Shown piece after piece: positions 11,113-21,093 of a stretch of DNA of 64,000 bases; within the stretch, counting starts at the first letter, position 1; each line of letters begins with the position of its first letter. This stretch comes from Gammaproteobacteria bacterium CG_4_10_14_0_2_um_filter_38_22. GTDB taxonomy: Bacteria > Pseudomonadota > Gammaproteobacteria > Coxiellales > Coxiellaceae. Under the pieces are notes generated by a model, which was not told where the DNA came from, searched no databases, and saw nothing but the letters and a program-made list of their open reading frames with translations. Both the position numbers and the translations under genes were made by a program. Location of the stretch: contig PFPT01000004.1 of assembly GCA_002793195.1 (NCBI GenBank), forward strand, positions 36,673 to 100,672, written 5' to 3'.

Positions 11113-11643
11113 TCAAGATTTATCTTCGGTTAACTCAACTGATTTTCCAACACGAAATTCATTTAAATAACAAATCAATCTACCAATAAACAACCCAGTA
11201 ATAATGCCTGAAACAGATAACATGATAAATTCAAAATGGGTGTTGTGCACAACAGTAGGATCCATAGACATCGCATATCCGAAATAGTATTTCGAAACAA
11301 AAATAGCCAAAACTAAAATTAACGTAATCCAATTTCCTGGCAATTCAATTAAATACTTTTTCTTATCAACCCTAAATACATAATTTCGCACCAAGACATA
11401 GCCAAAAAACGTGCCCAATAAAATACTGGCAAACCAAACTTCAACAACAGCAGCGGTCACCTGAAATGACACGATCATAGTATGAATAGACAGCACTGTG
11501 AAAATTAACGGTAAAATAACCAGCTTTTTCAATGGCACAACACTTGTTTTCGATGCGCCAATCCCCAGCTTAATCAAATAAAAAAATAATAAGTATACCC
11601 ACCAAGGCGTTTGCTCTAAAAAAGCAGTGATTGTGCTCATCAT
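11113..11643 (-). CDS. Small integral membrane protein (DUF6622-like)
   Basis: About 176 residues with five hydrophobic segments, beginning MMSTITAFLEQTPWWVYLLF. The PWWVYLLFFYLIKLGI opening and overall topology resemble the DUF6622 family of unknown function; that assignment is from memory of the pattern only. Two ATGs (11643 and 11640) lie just after a G8 run that would act as the ribosome-binding site, and a third in-frame ATG (11661) lies upstream of the run. The start is therefore uncertain and may vary with tract length (see findings). Confidence 0.7.
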   Translation of the reverse strand: MMSTITAFLEQTPWWVYLLFFYLIKLGIGASKTSVVPLKKLVILPLIFTVLSIHTMIVSFQVTAAVVEVWFASILLGTFFGYVLVRNYVFRVDKKKYLIELPGNWITLILVLAIFVSKYYFGYAMSMDPTVVHNTHFEFIMLSVSGIITGLFIGRLICYLNEFRVGKSVELTEDKS

Positions 11644-11811
11644 CAACCCCCCCCATTTCATTTTATGAAAATTATTTTTACACTATCACATTTCAGTCAC
11701 TTCATGACAGGCTATGGTTTTTTTATTTTCCAATATTATAGTGCATTTTTAATATGAATCAATCTTTTTTATGAGCATTTTTCAAAATCAAAAATAAATA
11801 AGTGTGATTTC

Positions 11812-11829
11812 ATCCAATGGTGATTGGAT
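11812..11829 (-). terminator. Hairpin downstream of tRNA-Glu
   Basis: ATCCAAT / ATTGGAT with a 4-nt loop, 19 nt beyond the tRNA 3' end on the minus strand. The U-run further down is weak, so this may be a processing or termination hairpin. The remaining sequence up to 11643 (about 180 bp) shows nothing else recognisable. Confidence 0.4.
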
Positions 11830-11847
11830 AAATAGAAAGTAATGATG

Positions 11848-11920
11848 CGTCCCCGACGGGAGTCGAACCCGTGTTCTTACCGTGAAAGGGTAGTGTCCTA
11901 GGCCTCTAGACGACGGGGAC
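11848..11920 (-). tRNA. tRNA-Glu (anticodon TTC)
   Basis: The reverse complement folds as a 73-nt tRNA: acceptor GTCCCCG paired with CGGGGAC, D arm around CTAGAGGCCTAGGAC, anticodon loop CTTTCAC with anticodon TTC, T arm with the invariant GGTTCGACTC, and discriminator G. It is closely similar to the E. coli tRNA-Glu layout. The 3' end is followed by CA rather than CCA, so the CCA end is not encoded in full. Confidence 0.97.
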
Positions 11921-11953
11921 AATCGATCAAGCTTGCGCTTAAATGAAGACGAG

Positions 11954-11982
11954 ATTCTAGTGATCAATGTCGGCGAAGTCAA
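11954..11982 (-). promoter_or_regulatory. Sigma-70 promoter of tRNA-Glu
   Basis: On the minus strand TTGACT and TAGAAT are separated by exactly 17 bp; the predicted transcript start lies about 25-30 nt before the tRNA 5' end. This is one of the clearest vegetative promoters in the window. Confidence 0.8.
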
Positions 11983-12004
11983 GCAAAAAACACATAAAAA
12001 CCAA

Positions 12005-12030
12005 GCCGTTTTACACTACCTTAATACGGC
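12005..12030 (-). terminator. Intrinsic terminator after gltX
   Basis: GCCGTATTA and TAAAACGGC pair over nine positions with one mismatch and an 8-nt loop. The stem includes the gltX stop codon and is followed on the minus strand by TTGGTTTTTATGTGTTTTTT. Confidence 0.6.
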
Positions 12031-13424
12031 GGCTGACCCAGTACATTTTCGATTCTATCTAGCACGGCTTCTTTACCAATCCACTGCAATGTACTATCAA
12101 TTGATGGCGATACGGTTGAACCTGTTACCGCCACACGCAATGGCTGCGCAAGCTGACCCATTTTCACCCCTTGTTCCGCTGCAATTTCCACAATCGCTTG
12201 ATGCAATGATGCTTTTGTCCATTCCGTCATTTTCTCAAAATAATTTTTTGCTGCAAGCAATAAGGGTTTTGCTTCTACAGTTAAGTGTTTTTTAAGCGCC
12301 GCCGCATCATATTCAACTTCAGTTTCAAAAAAATAACGGCTTTTTTCAGCCATTTCTTTTATTGTTTTGACGCGTTCTGCTTGCAACGCAATAATAGCCG
12401 CCATTTTGATATCATCATCAACTTGGATATCAAATACACGTAACTGTACTTTCAACAACGCAATGATTTCAACTGGATTTTTTGTTTTTAAGTAATGTTG
12501 ATTGAGCCAATCTAATTTTTCAAAATTAAAAGCCGCAGCTGAATTATTCACGTGATTCACATTAAATAGTTTAATCATCTCATCACGTGAGAAAATTTCT
12601 TGATCGCCATGCGACCAGCCCAATCGCACCAAATAATTCAGCAACGCTTCTGGCAAATAACCATCATCACGAAACTGCATCACGCTCACCGCGCCATGAC
12701 GCTTTGATAAACGTTTACCATCAGCACCTAAAATCATTGGCACATGCGCATAACGCGGTGGCACCGCCCCCATTGCCGCCAACATATTTAATTGACGCGG
12801 CGTGTTGTTAATATGATCATCACCCCGAATCACATCCGTGATTTTCATATCACAATCATCAACGACCACTGTGAAATTATAAGTAGGCACACCATCTGTA
12901 CGCGCGATAATCAAATCATCCAGTTCAGCATTTTCAACAGAGATGCTGCCACGAATCATATCGGTAAATGCAACCGTGCCTGTTTTTGGATTTTTAAAGC
13001 GAATCACATGCGGTGTTTGATCGTCTTGCGAGTCACGCTCACGGCAATGCCCATCATATTTAGGCTTTTCACCCTTTTGCATTTGCGTTTCACGTAATTT
13101 TTCAAGTCGTTCTTTTGAGCAATAACAACGGTACGCATGACCTTCTTTTAGAAATTGCTCCACCACTTCACGATAACGATCAAATCGTTTTGACTGATAA
13201 AAAGGGCCTTCATCATGATCCAATCCCAGCCAACTCATACCATCTAAAATCGCTTGGATTGACGCATCCGTTGAACGCTCCAAATCGGTATCTTCAATAC
13301 GCAAAATAAATTGACCCTGATGATGCCGTGCATATAACCACGAAAACAAAGCGGTACGTGCACCACCAACATGCAAATAACCCGTTGGACTCGGTGCAAA
13401 ACGCGTGCGAATGGAAGATGACAT
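12021..13424 (-). CDS. gltX: Glutamyl-tRNA synthetase
   Basis: 467 residues, charging tRNA-Glu with glutamate. The class I signature HIGH appears as [14 protein letters not shown] near the N-terminus and KMSKS as KRLSKRHGA at about residue 240. Other family segments are [33 protein letters not shown] and [13 protein letters not shown]. The start [15 protein letters not shown] is chosen because AAGGAA lies 6-7 nt upstream; the longer open frame is not supported. Its cognate tRNA-Glu lies immediately downstream on the same strand. Upstream are the nuclease and coaA genes with almost no spacing. Confidence 0.97.
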   Translation of the reverse strand: MSSSIRTRFAPSPTGYLHVGGARTALFSWLYARHHQGQFILRIEDTDLERSTDASIQAILDGMSWLGLDHDEGPFYQSKRFDRYREVVEQFLKEGHAYRCYCSKERLEKLRETQMQKGEKPKYDGHCRERDSQDDQTPHVIRFKNPKTGTVAFTDMIRGSISVENAELDDLIIARTDGVPTYNFTVVVDDCDMKITDVIRGDDHINNTPRQLNMLAAMGAVPPRYAHVPMILGADGKRLSKRHGAVSVMQFRDDGYLPEALLNYLVRLGWSHGDQEIFSRDEMIKLFNVNHVNNSAAAFNFEKLDWLNQHYLKTKNPVEIIALLKVQLRVFDIQVDDDIKMAAIIALQAERVKTIKEMAEKSRYFFETEVEYDAAALKKHLTVEAKPLLLAAKNYFEKMTEWTKASLHQAIVEIAAEQGVKMGQLAQPLRVAVTGSTVSPSIDSTLQWIGKEAVLDRIENVLGQPPY

Positions 13425-13434
13425 AAAAAATTCC

Positions 13435-14295
13435 TTATGAAAAAAGCTGATTGAGTATATCCGCCAATCGATCACCCGCCAAGACACACTGTTTTCGCAC
13501 AATGACTTGGCCTTGCTTAATGTACGTATCAAAAGGGACAGTATTAGGCGGCAAAGTATAAGCAAAGCTCACTGCGATCTGATAACTGGCTTGTGCCCAT
13601 TTTTTTGGTGATTGCACGATCAGTTGTTTTGCAAAAAACGCGCGCGGATACAGATGCATCCACTGTGTTGCGATTTTTTGTATTTGCCAATAATGATATT
13701 GATAATTCCCTGGCGAACTGACGAACAACCCCAAACCACGATCCCACAATTGATGTAAATTTTTTGCAATGGATGAATGAATCAAATAAGCATTGCCACC
13801 ACGATCACCATGCGGAAATAAATGATCATACAATGTCACGCAATGCATCGGCTGATGCACATCACCCACAAAATGAATTAAAAAACTCAAGTATTGCCCA
13901 CGCACATATTTATTTTGAGCAGAGTTTTTGACTATTTTTTCCGCTTGAGCAATTGCCCATACTACATTGTCAGGATTTAATCTCGGCGGATGAATCCCAT
14001 TTTCAACCAACGGTAAATTAATATAGTGCCATGAATTATAACGCGCTGTTTTTCGTTTTAATTGATCAGGCCAAGTTGATGCGCGTGCGAAACGATTATC
14101 TGCATAAGATGAATGAAACATCACCATTGTTAACGCATCAATTTTTGCTTTCGCTATCGGTGTTAATTGATCATAAGCAATTTGCGCAATGATACGATGA
14201 CCCACAGCATTCCAAGCAAAAACTGAAACAGATAGCGATTCCAACATGAGAAAAAAAACCACCGTCACTAAAAATTTTCTCACACGCACACTCAC
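13435..14295 (-). CDS. Secreted S1/P1-type zinc nuclease
   Basis: 286 residues with a signal peptide (about 1-27, cleaved after VFA) so that the mature chain begins [14 protein letters not shown]; the N-terminal Trp and following His are the zinc-binding start of this family. Other zinc ligands are seen in [31 protein letters not shown] and DRGGNAYLI with the later HQLWDRG. It would cleave single-stranded DNA/RNA and 3'-nucleotides outside the inner membrane. It lies between coaA and gltX, 1 bp and 10 bp from them. Homologues are known in Legionella and Coxiella relatives, where a nutritional or virulence role has been proposed. Confidence 0.92.
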   Translation of the reverse strand: MSVRVRKFLVTVVFFLMLESLSVSVFAWNAVGHRIIAQIAYDQLTPIAKAKIDALTMVMFHSSYADNRFARASTWPDQLKRKTARYNSWHYINLPLVENGIHPPRLNPDNVVWAIAQAEKIVKNSAQNKYVRGQYLSFLIHFVGDVHQPMHCVTLYDHLFPHGDRGGNAYLIHSSIAKNLHQLWDRGLGLFVSSPGNYQYHYWQIQKIATQWMHLYPRAFFAKQLIVQSPKKWAQASYQIAVSFAYTLPPNTVPFDTYIKQGQVIVRKQCVLAGDRLADILNQLFS

Positions 14296-14296
14296 A

Positions 14297-15238
14297 TTAT
14301 AATTTTCGTAACTTCACTTGCGCTACCGCATGATGAATGTCTTTTTTCAAAATCAATTGCGCACGCTCACGATTAGGTAAAATATTTTGAAATAAATTCA
14401 CTTCATTGATTTCATACCAAACACGCTCTGAAAATTTTAATACTTCTTCTGGATTCATTTTGGATAAATAATGAAAATGTGCTTTTGGATTACGGAAAGT
14501 AGTTTGTGAAAATTTAACAACACGATTCACATACCACTGCTTAATCACATCCACCTCAGCATCAACAAAAATAGAGAAGTCAAAAAAATCAGAGACAAAC
14601 AAAGAAGGCTGCTGTCCCAATTTAGCCATGCCTGTTTGCAAAATATTTAATCCTTCAAGAATCAAAATATCGGGTTTGTTCACCTCAACAAACTCATCTG
14701 GGATAATGTCATAAGATTGGTGCGAATAAACGGGTGCTTTTACCTTATTTTTTCCTGACTTTACTTCTTGCATGAATTGTAACAAAGCAGCCAGATCATA
14801 ACTTTCCGGAAAACCTTTTCGATTCATCAGCCCTTGCTCTTCAAGCACCTCATTTGAATACAAAAACCCATCTGTTGTGACAACAGTCACGCTCGGATGA
14901 TCAGGCCAACGTGATAACAAGGCCTTCAAGACACGAGAAGTTGTACTTTTTCCTACTGCAACACTACCGGCAACGCCGATAATGTACGGCACCTTGGGTT
15001 CTGGTATGCCTAAAAACTGCTGACTGGCTTTATGTAATGACTGCATACCCGTCACATACAAACTCAACAGACGCGACAAAGGTAAGTAAATCTCCACCAC
15101 CTCACGTAATGAAACTGTTTCATTCTGACCATGCAATGCATCTAGATCTGCTTCGTTAAGCGTTAATGGGGCATCATGACGAAAAGCAAGCCACTCTTTG
15201 CGTGAAAAAGTCAGATAAGCGCTTTGACCCAGACTCAT
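14297..15238 (-). CDS. coaA: Type I pantothenate kinase
   Basis: 313 residues, first step of coenzyme A synthesis (pantothenate to 4'-phosphopantothenate). P-loop GVAGSVAVGKSTTSR at about residue 80-95, then VTTDGFLYSN, MNRKGFPESYD, YSHQSYDIIPDE and LILEGLNILQ. The C-terminal RVWYEINEVNLFQNILPNR is family-typical. The start MSLGQSAYLTF is preferred over an upstream ATG because GAAGATATTTCT precedes it and the length then equals that of E. coli CoaA. First gene of the coaA-nuclease-gltX group. Confidence 0.96.
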   Translation of the reverse strand: MSLGQSAYLTFSRKEWLAFRHDAPLTLNEADLDALHGQNETVSLREVVEIYLPLSRLLSLYVTGMQSLHKASQQFLGIPEPKVPYIIGVAGSVAVGKSTTSRVLKALLSRWPDHPSVTVVTTDGFLYSNEVLEEQGLMNRKGFPESYDLAALLQFMQEVKSGKNKVKAPVYSHQSYDIIPDEFVEVNKPDILILEGLNILQTGMAKLGQQPSLFVSDFFDFSIFVDAEVDVIKQWYVNRVVKFSQTTFRNPKAHFHYLSKMNPEEVLKFSERVWYEINEVNLFQNILPNRERAQLILKKDIHHAVAQVKLRKL

Positions 15239-15349
15239 AGAAATATCTTCTTTAAAAAGTGAAAGATGCGCTACTTTAGGCAAAACACACTATAAAATCA
15301 ATTGCGTTTTCATTCGCATCTACGTGCCTAATCGGTATAATCATTCGTA

Positions 15350-17089
15350 ATGAGACAGTTCACATTCAACATAATAAGCATTATTCTTCTGTGCATTACG
15401 ATCACAGCGTCTGCTTTCGCAACCAGCAAACATTATTTACCGCTAACATACCAACTAAACGGCATTGACAACCCCAATGCACAAAAAAACGCAGCCACCG
15501 CGCTCGACAATTTGAAAAACCAACTGGCCTTTCCTTTAACACCAGCAGAAAGACGACATTTTTATGATAAAGCGCCCCAAGTCATCAAACGCGCCATCAC
15601 GCCGTTTGGTTATTTTAAAAGTAACGTACAAGAATCCATGCAACAAACCAAAAGAACTTGGATGGCCACTTTCAATGTAACGCCCGGCCCCTTATTACCC
15701 ATCACCCGCATTCAAATTCAAATCCAAGGTGCTGGTAAAAACGATTCTAAGTTTCAACATCAAATTGCATACCCTCCTTTCAAAGTAGGAGAACCGTTAA
15801 TTACCAAAAAATATGACTCATTGAAAACTGATTTATTTGATCTCGCTACGGATCGCGGTTATTTTCAAGCAAAAATGGTTAAAAGTCAGATCAGAATTGA
15901 TTTAGCAAAATATCAAGCAGCCATCGTTATTATTTTTAATACTGGACCACGATACCATTTTGGTAAAACCACTTTTTCCAAATCCCCTTTTCACGAAAGC
16001 TTTTTGCGGCGTTTTTTAAGTTACAAACAAGGTGAGTATTATCATGCAAAAAAATTAGAAAACACCAAAGAAGGCTACGTCTCAAGCAACCTATTTGATC
16101 AAGTCATTATTAAAGCTGATACCAAGCATGCAAAAAATGATGTTGTGCCTATACGCATTGATTTTATTCCACGTAAAGCAAAAGAATACACGCTGGGTTT
16201 AGGTTACGGCACTGACACCGGTGTTCGAGGAACAGTTGGTGTGACATTACGAAGAATAGGAGGAAATGGGCATCGCTTCCACACCTTGTTACGCGCATCA
16301 CCTGACAATAGCGGATTCACAGCACAATATTTAATTCCTGGCATTGATCCTGCACATGATTTACTGACCTTCGGTGCTGGCGTAAGTAACATGTCACAAT
16401 CCACTGGCTCTGCACGAAATGCAAAACTGGCAGTAGGATATACGCTGTCTCATGGTCACTGGCGCACCTCATTGTCGCTAGCGTATTTAAATGAACGATA
16501 CAACCTTGTTAACTTACCTAAAACATCAACTGAACTGGTTTATCCAACATTAGGTTTTAAATATTTAAATACAGATCATCATAGAAACCCACATCAAGGT
16601 ATCAGCTTGAATACCCAGTTTGCAGTTGGAAGTAAACAAGTGCTTTCACAAACTGACTTTTTTCAAGTACGCACAAATCTTAATACGCTCTACACGATTG
16701 AAAAAACACACACTCGCTTATTATTCCGCACGGAATTAGGTCACACAAATATCAATAATCTCACTCAACTACCATTATCACTACAATTATTTGCGGGCGG
16801 CTCACACAGTGTGCGCGGTTATTCCTACAACTCAATTGGTCCTGGTAGAAATTTAGTGGTTGCCAGCACTGAAGTACAGCAACGTCTGTTCGGCGATTTT
16901 TATTTAGCCGCTTTTTCAGATGCAGGCACGGTTGGTAACAAAAATATTTTTCATCAAATTCATGTTGGTGTCGGCCCAGGTCTTGCATGGATTAGTACGA
17001 TCGGCACAATTGAATTAACTATTGGACAAGCCATTACACAACCCAATAAACCGTGGTCAATACAATTTACAATGGGGAGTGTTTTATAA
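15350..17089 (+). CDS. tamA: TamA, Omp85-family outer membrane translocation/assembly protein
   Basis: 579 residues with a signal peptide (cleavage near AFA-TSK), three N-terminal POTRA-like domains (about 30-270) and a C-terminal 16-strand barrel. Barrel landmarks are the ARNAKLAVGYTLSHG strands and the conserved lid-lock RGY motif in GGSHSVRGYSYNSIGPG. TamA and TamB form the TAM complex that helps insert outer membrane proteins and move phospholipids. The TAA stop overlaps the tamB ATG by one base. Confidence 0.94.
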   Translation: MRQFTFNIISIILLCITITASAFATSKHYLPLTYQLNGIDNPNAQKNAATALDNLKNQLAFPLTPAERRHFYDKAPQVIKRAITPFGYFKSNVQESMQQTKRTWMATFNVTPGPLLPITRIQIQIQGAGKNDSKFQHQIAYPPFKVGEPLITKKYDSLKTDLFDLATDRGYFQAKMVKSQIRIDLAKYQAAIVIIFNTGPRYHFGKTTFSKSPFHESFLRRFLSYKQGEYYHAKKLENTKEGYVSSNLFDQVIIKADTKHAKNDVVPIRIDFIPRKAKEYTLGLGYGTDTGVRGTVGVTLRRIGGNGHRFHTLLRASPDNSGFTAQYLIPGIDPAHDLLTFGAGVSNMSQSTGSARNAKLAVGYTLSHGHWRTSLSLAYLNERYNLVNLPKTSTELVYPTLGFKYLNTDHHRNPHQGISLNTQFAVGSKQVLSQTDFFQVRTNLNTLYTIEKTHTRLLFRTELGHTNINNLTQLPLSLQLFAGGSHSVRGYSYNSIGPGRNLVVASTEVQQRLFGDFYLAAFSDAGTVGNKNIFHQIHVGVGPGLAWISTIGTIELTIGQAITQPNKPWSIQFTMGSVL

Positions 17090-19830
17090 TGAAAACCGTA
17101 TTGCGCACCCTTTTCTTATTTTTGATTTTAATTGCAGGAATACTGACTTTTCTACTCACGCCCATGGGATTAAAGTTAAGTCTTGATGCCACTAATTATT
17201 TTTTGCCAGGAAAGTTAACGATCCAAAAAATTTCCGGCATTATTATTGGCCCCATTGATATCAAACAACTGCATTACGTCAACAAAACAGAAAACATCGA
17301 GATTGGTCAATTGAATTTTGATTGGTATCCTACTGCGTTACTGAAACGTGAATTTCACATCAGCAAACTCAATATTGATCATTTACACATCACCACCAAA
17401 GACAATGCATCAGTAAATCAATGGACGCCAAAAAATATAGAAAAAAAAGCACGATCATTAATCAATAGTTTTAAAGAACCGCATGCTGTTTTTTCTTTGG
17501 CGATTGATCAAGCACACTTATCTAATTTACAGCTCAATAATTTACAAAAAAAATCAGTTGTGCGCATTTCATCCATCAATCTGCATACCCAATTCACTCA
17601 GAAAAAATGGGATGCTGCATTAGTTATTGCTATTCAACAACCCCATCCTTTTTTATTAAAATTACAAATCTATGGTAACCCTGCGCATTACCAAACACAC
17701 CTGTCTCTTCAAGGTGCACATACAAATTGGAATCTAATGGGTATTGGAGATAAGCAGCATTTATCTCTCAATACAGAAAAAAACAAACTATTGAATGGCA
17801 CGCTTGATATGCATTTGCAATTACATTGGCAAACAGCCATGCAATGGCAAGGACATATTCACGCCAATCAAATCAACTTCTCGCTGATTAATCCCAATTG
17901 GATAAATCATTTTTCAATGCAAATAAACAGCAATGGTGATAATGCAAAGCCCTTTTCTACCACATCCGATATTCACGTCTCCATGCCCAATGGCACATTT
18001 CATCTATCAATTAAACATCAAAAAATATGGCATATTACCTGGCATTTTAAAATGCATGCCTTATCGCATTGGTTTGACAAGACATCCGGGTATGCTGAAT
18101 CACGCGGGAAAATCGACGGTGATTTAACCAATCCACATTTCAATATTTTCTTTCACAGCACATTACATACGAAAAAAGAAAAACTACATGACATTCAAGC
18201 TACGTTATCCGGTGATTTTAAAAAACATATATTGCGTTCTGATATTGTTTACCAAAAACAAAAAATGCATCTTCAACTAGATGGTGATTGGCATGATCAA
18301 CAGTGGATTGGCAATTTAAAAAAGCTCACTATTATCACATCACCTCAACAAGTATGGCATCTCAACAAACCTACTCACATCATGGTGACAAAAAAAGTAA
18401 TCACAATAACACCTCTCTGTTTGGTATTACCAAATGCGGGCGATATCTGCATAACAGGAAAATCGATCAATCAAAAACTCGATGCATCCATCAACATCAA
18501 TATCCATCATTTTAATTGGTTACAGGTCTGGGCAAGAAACTTGCATATCCCCAAAGGAAAACTACACGCTCACTTTAAAATAGCAGGAGATATCAATCAC
18601 CCCAAAATTACAGGTGCACTAGAGTTGAATCAAGGCAGCATTATTTTCCCACGTTTAAATTTAACATTACATAATATCAGCGCAGCCATTTTAAGTGATG
18701 GCAAAATCCTCAACTTTACCGCAAGCGCTGACTCACTCAATCAACCAGTTCAACTAAAAGGGTTTGTTGATTTATTTCAACCAATAATTTCAGGGCAAAT
18801 TACCATCACCTCAAATCATTTTCCAATTATCAATACCGAAGAATACGCTGTTTTTGTGTCTTCTGATTTAAATGTGGCTATCAAAGGCAATCAAATCTCT
18901 GTTACGGGTCAAATTAATATTCCTAAAGCACGCATTCAACCTAATGATTACCAAACGGTTGAAACATTACCAGCAAATGATGTTGTTTATGTTGGCGACA
19001 TCACGCCACCACCCATTCCATTTTGGAAAACACAAGTGGATATCATGCTGCACATTGGAAATGATGTGCATCTCAAAGCTTCCGGTATTACCGCACAGCT
19101 CGGAGGATCTATTCGTCTTCAACAAGGCAGCACAGGGGATTTTTTTGGCACAGGACAAATCACTGCACAAAAAGGGGTTTACTCGCTTTACGGACAAACA
19201 CTCACTGTTTCACCTGATTCCAGCTTAAATTTCACGCATAGCTTAATCAATAACCCCACGCTTAACATTAAAGCAAGCAAAGTCATTCAATCCATTAGTA
19301 CACTGGGTTTTTCTGGATTTTCTGGATTTTCAAGAGACAATTTAATTGTTGGTGTTGAACTGCAGGGTTCCATAAAAAGCCCTAAAGTCACTTTTTTCTC
19401 TAATCGCGCGAATTTGTCACAAGCCAATATCCTATCTTATTTACTACTGGGTTATAGCAATTCATCTAGCACAGCGGGCAACACTGATCTCTTAATACGT
19501 GCACTAGGCGCAATAGATCTGAAAAGTCAGGGATTATTAGGCAAAGAAAATATTGCATCACAAATTCAATCTGGCTTGGGATTAAATGAATTGGGCGTTG
19601 AATCAGAAACAACCGTTGATGCGTTAGGCAATCCGCTCGATAAACAATCAGCTTTTGTTGTTGGGAAAAGTTTGTCACGTCATTTTTATGTGCGATACAG
19701 TTTTGGATTGCTCACACCCGTTAATGTATTTGAATTGCGCTATCTCTTTAATGAAAACTGGGCTATCCAAACAGACTCCAGCTCACTCGGCAACGGCGCC
19801 GATATTTTGTATACCATCTCCACCGATTAA
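17089..19830 (+). CDS. tamB: TamB, inner-membrane-anchored translocation/assembly partner of TamA
   Basis: 913 residues starting MKTVLRTLFLFLILIAGILT, an N-terminal signal anchor, followed by a long repetitive beta-strand-rich periplasmic region and the C-terminal DUF490 (TamB) domain from about residue 570, with ADIQLGGSIRLQQGS-like strands and a SYLLLGYSNSSS segment. AsmA-like N-terminal repeats are visible. Somewhat shorter than E. coli TamB (1259). The last 48 bp overlap the convergent AmpG-like gene. Confidence 0.93.
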   Translation: MKTVLRTLFLFLILIAGILTFLLTPMGLKLSLDATNYFLPGKLTIQKISGIIIGPIDIKQLHYVNKTENIEIGQLNFDWYPTALLKREFHISKLNIDHLHITTKDNASVNQWTPKNIEKKARSLINSFKEPHAVFSLAIDQAHLSNLQLNNLQKKSVVRISSINLHTQFTQKKWDAALVIAIQQPHPFLLKLQIYGNPAHYQTHLSLQGAHTNWNLMGIGDKQHLSLNTEKNKLLNGTLDMHLQLHWQTAMQWQGHIHANQINFSLINPNWINHFSMQINSNGDNAKPFSTTSDIHVSMPNGTFHLSIKHQKIWHITWHFKMHALSHWFDKTSGYAESRGKIDGDLTNPHFNIFFHSTLHTKKEKLHDIQATLSGDFKKHILRSDIVYQKQKMHLQLDGDWHDQQWIGNLKKLTIITSPQQVWHLNKPTHIMVTKKVITITPLCLVLPNAGDICITGKSINQKLDASININIHHFNWLQVWARNLHIPKGKLHAHFKIAGDINHPKITGALELNQGSIIFPRLNLTLHNISAAILSDGKILNFTASADSLNQPVQLKGFVDLFQPIISGQITITSNHFPIINTEEYAVFVSSDLNVAIKGNQISVTGQINIPKARIQPNDYQTVETLPANDVVYVGDITPPPIPFWKTQVDIMLHIGNDVHLKASGITAQLGGSIRLQQGSTGDFFGTGQITAQKGVYSLYGQTLTVSPDSSLNFTHSLINNPTLNIKASKVIQSISTLGFSGFSGFSRDNLIVGVELQGSIKSPKVTFFSNRANLSQANILSYLLLGYSNSSSTAGNTDLLIRALGAIDLKSQGLLGKENIASQIQSGLGLNELGVESETTVDALGNPLDKQSAFVVGKSLSRHFYVRYSFGLLTPVNVFELRYLFNENWAIQTDSSSLGNGADILYTISTD

Positions 19831-21030
19831 AACCATACTTTTTAAATACGTCAGAATAATTAACGATGGCAGCCCAATGATTGCTGAAAAGATATAAAAA
19901 TCCACCCAACCCCAGTGTTGCACTAATTCTGCAGAAACAGGACCAATAAAAATTCGACCCAATGCAGCAACCGCTGAAAACAAAGCATATTGTGTTGCCG
20001 TATAACGACGATCGCATAAATTCATTAAAAAAACCAAAAAGGCGATTGTTCCTAATGCGCTAAAAAAATTTTCACCAAAAATGGCGATTGACATTACGAT
20101 CAGATTTTTCCCAACAACTGCAATCCAGGCATATAACAAATTTGAACTCATTTGCAAAATACCAAAAATCCATAGCGAACGATACACTCCAAAATAAGGA
20201 ATTAAAAAACCACCTAAGACACTGCCTAAAAATAAAGCGAGAATGCCCGCTACTTTACTGATCGCGCCAATTTGAACCAAACTGAAGCCCACGCCTCGAA
20301 TTAAAAAAGTAGTATTAAGCGATAATGCCATTGCATCACATAATTTATAAATGACAATAAAAACCAAAATGAGCACTGCGTTTTTTCTAGTAAAAAAAGA
20401 ACGCATCGGTTCAATCATAGCTTGTTTTAAGGTGTGAGGCTGATGTTGTGCCTCAATAGGATTAGGCGCTATTTTTGTTATTAATAGCAATCCAACAAAA
20501 CAACCCGACATCATTAAATACATGGCACGCCAACCCACTTTGGCTGCAAAAATAAGTGCAAACGCACCAGAAACCATCATCGCGATACGATAGGCAATAA
20601 TATAAACTGATGTACCTAACGCTTTTTCTTGGTCGGGCAATAATTCTGTTCGATAGGCATCAAATGCCGTATCTTGCGTTGAAGAAAAAAGAGCGACACA
20701 TAATGCAATCACCGCTAACAATAAAGGTGTTTTCTCAGGATGCAAAAATGCCATGAAAGCAAATGACAATGCCAATGCCAATTGCATGATAAAAATCCAA
20801 CTACGACGGCGCCCCATTTTAATTGGCATCCAACGATCTAAAAAAGGAGCCCATAAAAATTTATAAGCATAAGGCTGGCCCACCAATGTCAACCAGCCAA
20901 TCGTCACAATGCTCACACCCGTAACGGTGTACCATGCTTGCAACGTTGAGCTGATTAATGCCAGCGGCAACCCTGATGAAAAACCCAAAAATAGAATAGC
21001 TATTAAGCGGCGATTCAAATACTGACGCAT
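19783..21030 (-). CDS. AmpG-like MFS transporter (muropeptide permease family)
   Basis: 415 residues with 12 hydrophobic segments. Family motifs are LFLGFSSGLPLALISSTLQAW in helix 1, GQPYAYKFLWAPFLDRW with the AmpG-typical KFLWAP, and SSTQDTAFDAYRTELL in helix 4-5. AmpG imports GlcNAc-anhydroMurNAc muropeptides for cell-wall recycling. Shorter than E. coli AmpG (491) because extra C-terminal helices are missing. The start at 21030 follows AAGGGAATTTG. The 3' end overlaps that of tamB by 48 bp. Confidence 0.85.
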   Translation of the reverse strand: MRQYLNRRLIAILFLGFSSGLPLALISSTLQAWYTVTGVSIVTIGWLTLVGQPYAYKFLWAPFLDRWMPIKMGRRRSWIFIMQLALALSFAFMAFLHPEKTPLLLAVIALCVALFSSTQDTAFDAYRTELLPDQEKALGTSVYIIAYRIAMMVSGAFALIFAAKVGWRAMYLMMSGCFVGLLLITKIAPNPIEAQHQPHTLKQAMIEPMRSFFTRKNAVLILVFIVIYKLCDAMALSLNTTFLIRGVGFSLVQIGAISKVAGILALFLGSVLGGFLIPYFGVYRSLWIFGILQMSSNLLYAWIAVVGKNLIVMSIAIFGENFFSALGTIAFLVFLMNLCDRRYTATQYALFSAVAALGRIFIGPVSAELVQHWGWVDFYIFSAIIGLPSLIILTYLKSMVLIGGDGIQNIGAVAE

Positions 21031-21093
21031 GCAAATTCCCTTTGGTATCCATGAGTGGTAAAATTCCAAAAGAGTAACATATCGAGATTAGCC

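Noticed and set aside
13425..13565. 47-residue N-terminal extension of GltX
   Set aside because: It overlaps the nuclease gene, lacks homology, and a good AAGGAA site precedes the MSSSIRTRF start.
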